A stretch of 64,000 bases of DNA from the NCBI GenBank assembly GCA_002729415.1, contig PBXZ01000005.1, forward strand, positions 1 through 64,000, written 5' to 3'. Origin of the DNA: UBA9662 sp002729415 (GTDB lineage Bacteria; Poribacteria; WGA-4E; UBA9662). Shown here piece by piece: positions 7,391 to 15,973 of the stretch. Position 1 is the stretch's first letter, and each line of letters opens with the position of its first letter. The notes beneath the pieces are model-generated. The model saw only the letters and a list, made by a program, of their open reading frames with translations, did not search any database and was not told the DNA's origin. Position numbers and translations under genes: made by a program.

Positions 7391-8093
7391 TCGACCGATT
7401 GTTGCTCTCGACTTTGGTGAAGCGGACCAAGCAATGCGAATTGTTAGTGAATTGTCTGATTTGGTCTCATGGTTCAAAGTCGGTAAGCAGCTTTTTACGA
7501 GTACTGGGCCGTGTATCGTCGAACAGCTGCGTGAGGCAGACAAATCTGTATTTCTCGATCTCAAATTCCATGATATTCCTAACACAGTTGGGAGCGCTGT
7601 AGCGTCAGCAACTGCGATTGGAGCAAACATGATTAATATCCATGCGTCAGGAGGGATTGAGATGATGAAAGTTGCGAACCGATCTGCTGAAGAAGTCTCT
7701 GATAGACTTAGCATTCCGAAACCTAAATTACTGGGTGTTACAGTCTTAACAAGTATGGATCAGTCAACTTTTCAAAAAGATTTTNCTAGTAGCCGTACAC
7801 TCTCTGATCAGGTTGCATATTTGNCAGTNTGTGCAAAGGAAGCNGGATTGGATGGTGTGGTTGCATCACCTTTGGAAATCGAAATCATCAGGGAAAAATG
7901 TGGNGCCCAATTCTGGATTGTGACACCTGGTGTTCGACCTAAGGCTGCAAGTTTAGGGGATCAGAAGCGTGTTATGACACCCAAGGAAGCAATTGATGCT
8001 GGTGCCAATCAGATTGTTGTTGGCCGTCCAATAACTCAAGCAATTGATTCTTTTCAGGCCACAAAATCAATTTTTGCGGAGATAAACGAATGA
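7383..8093 (+). CDS. pyrF: Orotidine 5'-phosphate decarboxylase
   Basis: Last step of UMP synthesis. The signature FLDLKFHDIPNT supplies the catalytic D59-x-K61-x2-D64 charge network. TPGVRP and GANQIVVGRPIT near the C-terminus form the phosphate-binding site. Start ATG 7383 overlaps the stop of the JAMM gene and gives MDNRPIVALDFG, the usual pyrF beginning; an in-frame ATG at 7350 is less likely. The stop overlaps the pyrE start (ATGA), indicating translational coupling. Length 236 aa is typical of the short bacterial form. Ambiguous bases near 7785-7905 fall in codons that do not affect key motifs. Confidence 0.93.
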   Translation: MDNRPIVALDFGEADQAMRIVSELSDLVSWFKVGKQLFTSTGPCIVEQLREADKSVFLDLKFHDIPNTVGSAVASATAIGANMINIHASGGIEMMKVANRSAEEVSDRLSIPKPKLLGVTVLTSMDQSTFQKDFXSSRTLSDQVAYLXXCAKEXGLDGVVASPLEIEIIREKCXAQFWIVTPGVRPKAASLGDQKRVMTPKEAIDAGANQIVVGRPITQAIDSFQATKSIFAEINE

Positions 8094-8644
8094 CAACAGA
8101 AAAGGTTTTAGAGATTTTTGAGAAGACGGGGGCTTTGCTCAAAGGTCATTTTCGACTCCGGTCTGGTTTGCATAGTGACTGTTTTTTACAGACGGCAGTC
8201 GTGTTGCAGTACCCGGAAATTGCTACACAACTTTGTAAAGAGCTTTCCAACCAAGTTGATAGTGAAGTTGATGTGGTGATAGGTCCAGCTATTGGCGGCG
8301 TAATTATCGCTCACGAAATCGCACAGGCGCTCGTTGCACGTGCCATATTCGGTGAGAAGCGAGACGGTGAAATGATACTTCGTCCGGGTTTCCAGATTAA
8401 TTCTGGAGATCGCGTGCTTGTGGTTGATGATGTCTTGACAACAGGAGGGTCTGTTTCCAAGCTGATAGATCTCACCCGGCTACATAAAGGAGAAGTGGTT
8501 GCTGTTGCTTTTCTTGTTGATCGTTCATCCTCTCCGATTGATTTTGGCGTTCCACAGTTTTGTTTGGCAAATATCGATGCTTCAACTTACCGTCCTGAAG
8601 ATTGTCCGATGGACAAGGCTGGGGTTCCAATTGTTGAACCTTAG
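8090..8644 (+). CDS. pyrE: Orotate phosphoribosyltransferase
   Basis: Transfers the phosphoribosyl group of PRPP to orotate, making OMP for PyrF. The PRPP-binding loop VVDDVLTTGGS lies at 111-121. The N-terminal GHFRLRSGLHSD segment is typical of the PyrE branch. Its ATG overlaps the pyrF stop by 4 bp, so the two consecutive pathway steps are coupled. At 184 aa it is complete. The full protein matches OPRTase in length and motif order, with nothing unusual seen. Confidence 0.93.
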   Translation: MTTEKVLEIFEKTGALLKGHFRLRSGLHSDCFLQTAVVLQYPEIATQLCKELSNQVDSEVDVVIGPAIGGVIIAHEIAQALVARAIFGEKRDGEMILRPGFQINSGDRVLVVDDVLTTGGSVSKLIDLTRLHKGEVVAVAFLVDRSSSPIDFGVPQFCLANIDASTYRPEDCPMDKAGVPIVEP

Positions 8645-8684
8645 CTGTGGTGCTTACATTCCATATCAATCAACGAAATAATAA

Positions 8685-10490
8685 ATGTCAAATCGAGAAA
8701 AAATCCGCAACTATTGTATTCTTGGACATATCGACCATGGTAAAAGCACGCTTAGTGATCGCTTGATAGAATACACTGGAGCATTGACACATCGTGAAAT
8801 GCGTGATCAGGTTCTTGACCAGATGGACTTGGAACGTGAGCGCGGAATAACAATTAAGGCGAATGTGGTTCGCTTACAATATCCGGCTGACGACGGAGAA
8901 ACCTACGAATTAAACTTAATTGATACACCAGGACATGTTGATTTCTCGTATGAGGTGTCGCGTAGCCTCATGGCCTGTGAAGGTGCGATTCTAATTGTCG
9001 ATGCAGCTCAGGGCGTCGAAGCCCAAACCCTCGCTAATGCTTACTTGGCAATTGATAGGGATTTGGAGATTATTCCGGTGATTAACAAGATCGATCTTCC
9101 TCATGCTCGCCCGGATGAAGTTCGAAATCAGATTGAAGAGATCATTGGAATACCAGCTGACGAAGCANTATTAACAAGTGCTAAGGAGGGGTTAGGAACN
9201 AAAGATGTTTTGGAATCCATTGTTAGTCAGATCTCACCGCCGTCTGGTGCGTTGGATTCTCCACTTAAGGCATTATTGATAGATTCGTTTTATGATAGTT
9301 ATCGTGGTGTTGTGATGTACATTAGGGTATTTGACGGCCAAATTAAGGTGGGAGATCATATTTATGCGATGGCGACTGGTAGCTCACACGAGGTTGAAGA
9401 TCTTGGTGTATTTCTACCAGAAATGCATTCTATTGATAGCCTCTCGGTAGGATCAGTTGGATATGTTACTGCTAGTATCAAAGACGTTGAGAATGCGAAA
9501 ATTGGTGATACTATTACACACGTAGGGAGACAAACGGAATATCCTTTACCTGGCTACAAGGAAGTGAAACCAGTTGTGTTCTGTGGACTCTATCCAGCTG
9601 ACACCGGGGATTTTATTATGTTAAGAGAAGCGTTGGAAAAATTGAAATTGAATGATTCTTCTTTCAGTTTTGAACCTGAAAGTTCTGTTGCTTTGGGGTT
9701 TGGTTTTCGATGTGGTTTTCTCGGCTTGCTTCATATGGAGGTAATTCAAGAACGGCTTGAACGCGAATTTAATTTGACATTAATTCGCACATCACCAAGC
9801 GTAAAATTACACGTTTATCTGACTGATCAGAGTTCCATTGAAATTGATAATCCAGCACATCTACCGAGCTCTGATCAGATAGATTGGATTGAAGAACCGT
9901 ATATTACTGCGGAAATTATGGTGCCAACCGATTACATAGGAAATGTAATGGATCTCTGTCAAAAGCGGCGGGGAGGCTTCATTAAGATGGACCAACTTGA
10001 TAAAACCCGAACTTTGCTTGTATATGATCTGCCGTTAAGCGAAATTCTTGTGGATTTTCATGACAAACTGAAGTCTCTAACGCGCGGTTATGGCTCACTT
10101 GAGTACGAGATCAGTGGATACAAGGAATCGAAACTCGTCAAACTCGATATTCTATTGAATGGCAAATCCGTTGATGCTCTCTCAACAATTCTTCACAGAG
10201 ATGGTGCTTATTATCGTGGCCGAGCGCTGGCCAAGAAATTGCGAGAGTTGATCCCACAACAGATGTTTGAAATTCCAATACAAGCAACGATTGGTAACAA
10301 GATTATTGCTCGCGAAACAATTCGTCAGCTCCGCAAGAATGTGACAGCTAAATGTTATGGTGGTGACATTACGAGAAAGCGAAAGTTACTTGAAAAGCAG
10401 AAAGAAGGAAAGAAAAGGATGAAACAGGTAGGAGATGTCGATGTGCCGCAAGAGGCGTTTATGGCAATCCTATCAACGGATGACGAATAA
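8685..10490 (+). CDS. lepA: Elongation factor 4, ribosome back-translocase
   Basis: Translational GTPase that acts on stalled or mis-translocated ribosomes. G1 GHIDHGKST is at 14-22, followed by the switch I RERGITI, G3 DTPGHVDF with its catalytic His, and G4 NKIDLPHA. The LepA-specific C-terminal domain ends after RKRKLLEKQKEGKKRMKQ, the classic LepA tail. Length 601 aa is exactly in the family range. It is followed closely by lepB, the same lepA-lepB pairing as in Escherichia coli and many others. Confidence 0.96.
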   Translation: MSNREKIRNYCILGHIDHGKSTLSDRLIEYTGALTHREMRDQVLDQMDLERERGITIKANVVRLQYPADDGETYELNLIDTPGHVDFSYEVSRSLMACEGAILIVDAAQGVEAQTLANAYLAIDRDLEIIPVINKIDLPHARPDEVRNQIEEIIGIPADEAXLTSAKEGLGXKDVLESIVSQISPPSGALDSPLKALLIDSFYDSYRGVVMYIRVFDGQIKVGDHIYAMATGSSHEVEDLGVFLPEMHSIDSLSVGSVGYVTASIKDVENAKIGDTITHVGRQTEYPLPGYKEVKPVVFCGLYPADTGDFIMLREALEKLKLNDSSFSFEPESSVALGFGFRCGFLGLLHMEVIQERLEREFNLTLIRTSPSVKLHVYLTDQSSIEIDNPAHLPSSDQIDWIEEPYITAEIMVPTDYIGNVMDLCQKRRGGFIKMDQLDKTRTLLVYDLPLSEILVDFHDKLKSLTRGYGSLEYEISGYKESKLVKLDILLNGKSVDALSTILHRDGAYYRGRALAKKLRELIPQQMFEIPIQATIGNKIIARETIRQLRKNVTAKCYGGDITRKRKLLEKQKEGKKRMKQVGDVDVPQEAFMAILSTDDE

Positions 10491-10518
10491 GCTACATGGA
10501 AGGATTTTTACAATTTAT

Positions 10519-11310
10519 ATGGAAGAAAAACTTACTCATCAGAAAATAACGAGATTTCAGGAATTTCGGCAGACAGTATTCTGGGAATATTTACAGGTTA
10601 TCGTTGTTGCTTGTGCCGCTGTATTTGGGTTAATCCGACCTTTTGTTGTTGAAGCCTATAAGATTCCATCGAGTTCCATGGAAGATACATTACTGATCGG
10701 GGATCGAATTTTAGTGTGTAAATTTATCTATGGCTTCAAGATCCCAGGAACTGAGACACGGCTGTTCGATTATCATAAACCTTCTCTGGGAGATGTTATT
10801 GTTTTTGTTCCTCCTCACGAGAGGCATAAGAATTATATCAAACGTGTTGTTGCTCTCGCGGGAGATACCGTTGAAACGCGAGGTAATAAACTTTTTGTCA
10901 ATGGTGAGGAGATTGATAGTAGCAACTACACAAAATATGTTTATGATCAACGTTTCCGGGTCTATTCTCGACCCCCATTTCCTCCCTTTCGTTCGCAACC
11001 TGAGGATTTGCCAACTTTTGAACGTTGGCAGGAATTTTCAGATTTGGATGAACCGACTTTTGATCGCTTTTTTAAGGATTACACAACTTCATTGAAAAAG
11101 TATAAACCTTTTGTTGTGCCTCCGGGCTATGCCTTTGCTATGGGAGATAATCGTGATCAAAGTTATGATAGTCGTGGGTGGGGACCGGTTGCACTGTCAG
11201 ATATAAAAGGTCAAGCGTTTATGATTTATTGGTCAATGAATGGTTGGAAACCGAGATTTGAAAGGATTTTTCAGCTCATTAAAACTGAGTACGATAGTAG
11301 TTCGGATTAA
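10519..11310 (+). CDS. lepB: Signal peptidase I
   Basis: Membrane-bound serine protease that removes Sec/Tat signal peptides. One N-terminal membrane segment (about 22-42) is followed by catalytic S53 in IPSSSME and catalytic K108 in NYIKRVVALAGD. The signature GDNRDQSYDSRGWG is near the C-terminus. With ATG 10519 the protein has 263 aa. Upstream in-frame starts inside the lepA 3' end exist (10435, 10477), but this one gives the usual short cytosolic N-terminus. A GGAAGGA sits about 14 nt upstream. An insertion rich in Pro/Phe lies between the lysine box and the signature box, as in other long SPases. Confidence 0.93.
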   Translation: MEEKLTHQKITRFQEFRQTVFWEYLQVIVVACAAVFGLIRPFVVEAYKIPSSSMEDTLLIGDRILVCKFIYGFKIPGTETRLFDYHKPSLGDVIVFVPPHERHKNYIKRVVALAGDTVETRGNKLFVNGEEIDSSNYTKYVYDQRFRVYSRPPFPPFRSQPEDLPTFERWQEFSDLDEPTFDRFFKDYTTSLKKYKPFVVPPGYAFAMGDNRDQSYDSRGWGPVALSDIKGQAFMIYWSMNGWKPRFERIFQLIKTEYDSSSD

Positions 11311-11326
11311 CTGAGGGAATATTAGT

Positions 11327-12406
11327 TTGTCTGTAGAAGTTCGTTTAGTCGATGTTGTAAAAACTTTTGATACAACGTTTGCTCTAGATAGTATCAACTT
11401 GAGTGTTGAAAGAGGTGAACTCTTTTTTTTGTTAGGTCCCTCTGGTTGTGGTAAGACAACTTGTCTACGTACGATAGCTGGTTTTTATCAACCTGACTCC
11501 GGAGAGCTATTTTTCGGTGACCATCTGATGAACAATGTTCCTCCTCATAAGCGGAATACTGGAATGGTCTTCCAGAATTATGCGCTATGGCCACATATGA
11601 CAGTAGCGGAAAATATCGAGTATGGTTTATCTCTTAGGAAGGAAGATAAGAGCCTACGCCGAGAGAAAGTTTTTTCCGCATTACAAACTATACAAATGGA
11701 AGACTACATTGATCGTCCAATTAACAAGCTCTCTGGAGGAGAACAACAACGCGTTGCGTTAGCGAGGGCGCTTGTTATTGAACCAGATGTCTTGTTACTG
11801 GATGAACCATTGAGTAACATGGATGCCAAACTTCGGTTGGAGATGCGTAATGAGATTAAACGGATTCATTCACAATCGAACATTACAGCGATATACGTTA
11901 CTCACGATCAGAGTGAAGCTTTGTCAATGGCTGACCGGATGGCAGTGATGAAAGATGGGAAAATCGTTCAAGTTGGAACACCTCGTCACGTCTATTGTTC
12001 TCCTTCCAATACATTTGTTGCTAACTTTATTGGCGAAACAAACTTTGTTTGTGGATCCGTTGAGTCACACGGGACAGCTGAGACAGTAATTAACTCTGAA
12101 ATTGGAATGCTTTCGAGTCAAATGAAAAANCCCTTTCAGAAAGGTGAAAAAGTATCTTGCTCAATTCGTCCGGAAGCTATTCAAATTGGTGGATTANTTC
12201 CTCAAGGTGTTGTCAATCAGTTTAAAGCAAAAGTTACTGGTATTACCTATCTCGGTCGAATCGAAGAATATCACCTTCTTGTCAATGATAAAATCCCACT
12301 CAAGGCTACACGTTACAAACCGGGGAATTACAGTACTCAGGCTGGGGAGCAACTCACTTGCTTTGTAGCTCCTGAAGACGTTATTCTCCTCCCNCCAGAT
12401 ATNTAG
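11327..12406 (+). CDS. ABC transporter ATP-binding protein, MalK/PotA type
   Basis: ATPase subunit of an importer of the sugar/polyamine/iron class. Walker A GPSGCGKTT is at 37-45, signature LSGGEQQ at 135-141, Walker B LLLDEP from 156, and the H-loop VTHDQ at 191-195. The C-terminal region has a TOBE-like domain with the SIRPEAI motif. Start is TTG 11327. The final codons read ATN TAG, so the stop at 12404-12406 is clear. No permease or binding-protein gene is adjacent. It lies between lepB and the helicase-nuclease, so it probably energises permeases encoded elsewhere. Confidence 0.9.
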   Translation: MSVEVRLVDVVKTFDTTFALDSINLSVERGELFFLLGPSGCGKTTCLRTIAGFYQPDSGELFFGDHLMNNVPPHKRNTGMVFQNYALWPHMTVAENIEYGLSLRKEDKSLRREKVFSALQTIQMEDYIDRPINKLSGGEQQRVALARALVIEPDVLLLDEPLSNMDAKLRLEMRNEIKRIHSQSNITAIYVTHDQSEALSMADRMAVMKDGKIVQVGTPRHVYCSPSNTFVANFIGETNFVCGSVESHGTAETVINSEIGMLSSQMKXPFQKGEKVSCSIRPEAIQIGGLXPQGVVNQFKAKVTGITYLGRIEEYHLLVNDKIPLKATRYKPGNYSTQAGEQLTCFVAPEDVILLXPDX

Positions 12407-15400
12407 ATGAAGNTAACGCTGAACCAGAAGAAAGCCCTNGATATTGAACGCCATATTGCGTTGACAGCTGGNGCTGGTTCTGGTAAAACAGCAGTNCTCG
12501 TTAATCGGTATATCGAGATTCTGATTAAAAAAAATCTCCGAGTTGGGCAAGTCGTTGCTATTACATTTACTGAGAAGGCTGCTGCCGAACTTCGTCAACG
12601 CATTCTCCGCGAGATTGAAAATCGTATTTCAGATGGACGCGATGTCGAAAAGCTAATAGAAATTAAGGGAAGCATGATTTCCGCTCAGATTTCGACCATT
12701 CACGCATTTTGCTCTAGGATCCTTAGGGAACATCCAATTGAAGCTAATGTGGATATTGGTTTTCGAGTCATCGATGGTATTGAGCAACGCATGTCAGTTA
12801 GAAGTGCTATTAAGTCTGTTTTGGAAACAATCGCTGAATATCCAAATGATGATCCGAGTTATCAGCGTCTAGCAACCTTGCTTAGGATTTTTGGCGAAAA
12901 ACGACTTGAACAGATTATTACCAAATTTTTCTCCCGCAGATACGCTATTGATCGACTTTCTGATACAATTTATCAATTGAGTGACGATCAAATACTCTCA
13001 TATTGGCAACAATTTGTGCAAGATCAATTGAGCCAGGTTATCGAAAAGAATTTCCCTATTGAAGATTGGATTGATCATCTCAATATAACATTGACCATTG
13101 CAAAAGGCAGAAATGCAAAAACTGTAAGAGATTTAGTTGATAAACTTGATGCAAACCGAAATCTGCAAAAAAATATCCTAATACTTAACCAGATTTCCGA
13201 TCTTGTTTTGACTAAGGATAAAAAGAATGTTGCTAAGCAAAACTTCTTTGGTAAGGGAACAGAGATTGAAGAATTTAAGAACCAAGTTCAATTTTTGGTC
13301 AAAGCTGGACAAACAGTTAAAAAGTTTCCCTTCATTAATTCTGATGATCGATTGTTAGTTGCTATCAGCCATTCATTAGTCGAGATCTACTGCAGAGTTC
13401 GCGATCATTACGACACACGAAATGCTCAGCAGGGGGTACTTGATTTCGATGATATATTGGTGAAAGCCAAAACTTTGCTACAGAACCAGGTGATTCGGAA
13501 TCGTTTGGCGCAACGTTATGCATACATTATGGTAGATGAATATCAGGATACTAACACGTTGCAGTATGAGATTTTGAAGCCGATAATATCAGATTTCTCT
13601 ACTGGGAATTTTTTCATTGTTGGAGATCAGAAACAGAGCATATATGGTTTTCGAGATGCAGATGTTAGAGTATTTCAACAGACCACAAACGAGATAATCA
13701 AATATCAGGAAAAGAATACGAGCGATTTTAAATGGGATGAACAGTTACTGTCATCGACACAACAAGAGAAATGTGGAACCCTCCATTTGGCGGAAAATTT
13801 TCGGCTTCTTAGCAATCTGGTTGCTTTTGTGAACCTCCTCTTTGAACAGATTATGGGTTATGAGTTGGAAAATGAATTTGAAGTTAGATACGATCCATTG
13901 ATCAAGGGGCGGAGCAATAATGCTTCGGGAAATATAGAATTATTACTTGGTTCCGAAACTCAGAACGAACATCAACTGATTGCCGCTCGTATTCATCATA
14001 TGATTGATACGGAAGCGACTGTCTGGGAACGAAACAATATGGGAGAGATTGAGCGACCAATTCGATATAGTGATATTGCCGTTTTAATTCGCAATCGAAC
14101 ACATTTACCGCAAATTGAGAGCCAATTCATTCGAGCAGAGATTCCGTATCGAATCGCAGGAGGAATTGGATTCTATCAACGGCAGGAAATTTATGACATC
14201 ATTAACTATCTGCAGTTTTTAGAGAGTCCTTCTAATGATGTTGCCCTCTTTGGCTTGTTACGTGCGCCTTTCTTTAGTTTATCGGACACCAAGTTATACG
14301 AAATTGCGCGTATAGAATTGGATTCATGCTTATGGGAGAAATTAAAGAATTACGGAAGGTTGAATTTAGATCAGACAGGGATTCAGAGTGCAATAGAAAA
14401 GTTGATTCGGCATCTTGCTGTCTTTGCCAATTTGCCGATTAGTATGCTGATCCGGAAAATTGTGAGTGAAACTGGGATGATTAGTGTGCTCAGTGTAGGG
14501 CAACAAGGGAATCAGCGGTGGGCAAATTATGAAAAGCTACTTGACATTGCTAGGGAATTTGACAAATCTAGCTTTATGAAATTATCGAACTTCTTGGAAC
14601 AGATCAAAATCATGATTTTGGAGGAGGATCGAGAAGAACAGGCGACTATTGAGCACACTGACGATTGTGTGCAAATTATGACTGTACATGCTTCAAAGGG
14701 GCTTGAATTCCCTGTTGTAATATTACCTGATTTGCATTACCCNCCGAGAACAGATTCGGAACCGTTAATTGATGCTGAAGTTGGGATTGGCATGAGTCCG
14801 AAAAATCCAAGCAAGAATTTTGATAGAAGTGCCCCGGCAATGATTGAAGTTATAAAAACGCGATTAACAAATCGTCAACTGGCTGAAGAAAAAAGGCTTT
14901 TTTACGTTGCTGCTACACGCGCGAGAGATTGCCTGATACTATCAGCTACTCTTGAAGAGGGGAAACGACCGAAAGGATGGTTAGCTTGGACTTTAGATGC
15001 TTTAGGATTGAGAGATGGAATTCATCGGGATTTGTACGAATTTCCTGTCACCATTGAGGTGGTAAACTCTGAGTTTGAAGGTTCATATGATCAAGTTGAT
15101 TTTATACTTCCATTGTCTGTTATTCGTTCGGTGTCTGAATTGGGNTCCTGTACANGATTCCCAGGAGCTCAAGTTGTTGNGCCTACGATAGATCTACCAA
15201 AAATTCACATTGGGCCGCTTCAAAGNCCTAATTTGGGTGGAACTTTCAGTGTNAGCGAACTTGTTACATATGCTTATTGCCCAATGATGTTTTGTCTCAN
15301 GCGTCAATTTGGTNTGTCAATCGATGGGACAGNCAGTGAAGTCTGGCAGTTAAATCATGATGTTGATGAACCTGTTGATGTTGCCATACGTGAAGTNCTC

Positions 15401-15973
15401 TCNCAGATTGAAAACTGGTCGGATTGTGACCAGATTCATTCGCTAGTCCAGTCTGTAGCACATGGCTTCACCGAATTGGTTGATGTTGTTCATAGTCATG
15501 TTGATTGTTTCATCCAATCAGAGATTGGGGGTATGACCTTGAGTACGAAAAGCGGTTATTGCGAATCTCAGGTACATGCTTTGGTTGGGAAACACATTAT
15601 TCATGGGAAGATTGATCGGATCTTCAAGACTCCAGATGGAACTTGGGAAATAATCGAATACAAAACAGAAGATGTTGGGATCTCATCAATTTTAGACAGA
15701 ATTGATTTCTATCAAACACAAGTCGAATTGCAGGCACTACTTGCCCATCGGCTTTTTGTTGATCAGGAATTTGTTCCAACAACAATCTTTTTCACACAAA
15801 CTGGTTATTCACACCGTTTCAGATTCAATTTGTTGGATATAGAAGAAATTGAAGCCCGTTGGACTAAGCGTATCGTCGATATTCAAAATAGTGAGTTCAA
15901 GCCGGGACAGAAGGATTGTCTAATGTGCATTGGTTCAAATGACTTGAAATGCTTCAATCAATTTCGATTGTAG
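12407..15973 (+). CDS. addA: AddA-type UvrD-like helicase-nuclease with probable Fe-S cysteines
   Basis: SF1A DNA helicase fused to a PD-(D/E)XK nuclease, of the type that resects double-strand breaks for RecA. The order is Walker A (AGSGKTA, near 22-28), ITFTEKAAAELRQRI, VDEYQDTN (motif II), GDQKQSIYGFR (motif III), TVHASKGLEFP (motif V) and FYVAATRARDCL (motif VI). The nuclease has D1070 in GKIDR and E1084-Y-K1086. Cysteines C958, C1171, C1174 and C1182 bracket the nuclease domain, in the layout of Fe-S nucleases such as AddB and Cas4. The protein is 1188 aa and the ATG directly follows the ABC gene stop. No addB lies in the window. The 3' end overlaps convergent argH by 20 bp. Confidence 0.85.
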   Translation: MKXTLNQKKAXDIERHIALTAXAGSGKTAXLVNRYIEILIKKNLRVGQVVAITFTEKAAAELRQRILREIENRISDGRDVEKLIEIKGSMISAQISTIHAFCSRILREHPIEANVDIGFRVIDGIEQRMSVRSAIKSVLETIAEYPNDDPSYQRLATLLRIFGEKRLEQIITKFFSRRYAIDRLSDTIYQLSDDQILSYWQQFVQDQLSQVIEKNFPIEDWIDHLNITLTIAKGRNAKTVRDLVDKLDANRNLQKNILILNQISDLVLTKDKKNVAKQNFFGKGTEIEEFKNQVQFLVKAGQTVKKFPFINSDDRLLVAISHSLVEIYCRVRDHYDTRNAQQGVLDFDDILVKAKTLLQNQVIRNRLAQRYAYIMVDEYQDTNTLQYEILKPIISDFSTGNFFIVGDQKQSIYGFRDADVRVFQQTTNEIIKYQEKNTSDFKWDEQLLSSTQQEKCGTLHLAENFRLLSNLVAFVNLLFEQIMGYELENEFEVRYDPLIKGRSNNASGNIELLLGSETQNEHQLIAARIHHMIDTEATVWERNNMGEIERPIRYSDIAVLIRNRTHLPQIESQFIRAEIPYRIAGGIGFYQRQEIYDIINYLQFLESPSNDVALFGLLRAPFFSLSDTKLYEIARIELDSCLWEKLKNYGRLNLDQTGIQSAIEKLIRHLAVFANLPISMLIRKIVSETGMISVLSVGQQGNQRWANYEKLLDIAREFDKSSFMKLSNFLEQIKIMILEEDREEQATIEHTDDCVQIMTVHASKGLEFPVVILPDLHYXPRTDSEPLIDAEVGIGMSPKNPSKNFDRSAPAMIEVIKTRLTNRQLAEEKRLFYVAATRARDCLILSATLEEGKRPKGWLAWTLDALGLRDGIHRDLYEFPVTIEVVNSEFEGSYDQVDFILPLSVIRSVSELXSCTXFPGAQVVXPTIDLPKIHIGPLQXPNLGGTFSXSELVTYAYCPMMFCLXRQFGXSIDGTXSEVWQLNHDVDEPVDVAIREXLXQIENWSDCDQIHSLVQSVAHGFTELVDVVHSHVDCFIQSEIGGMTLSTKSGYCESQVHALVGKHIIHGKIDRIFKTPDGTWEIIEYKTEDVGISSILDRIDFYQTQVELQALLAHRLFVDQEFVPTTIFFTQTGYSHRFRFNLLDIEEIEARWTKRIVDIQNSEFKPGQKDCLMCIGSNDLKCFNQFRL

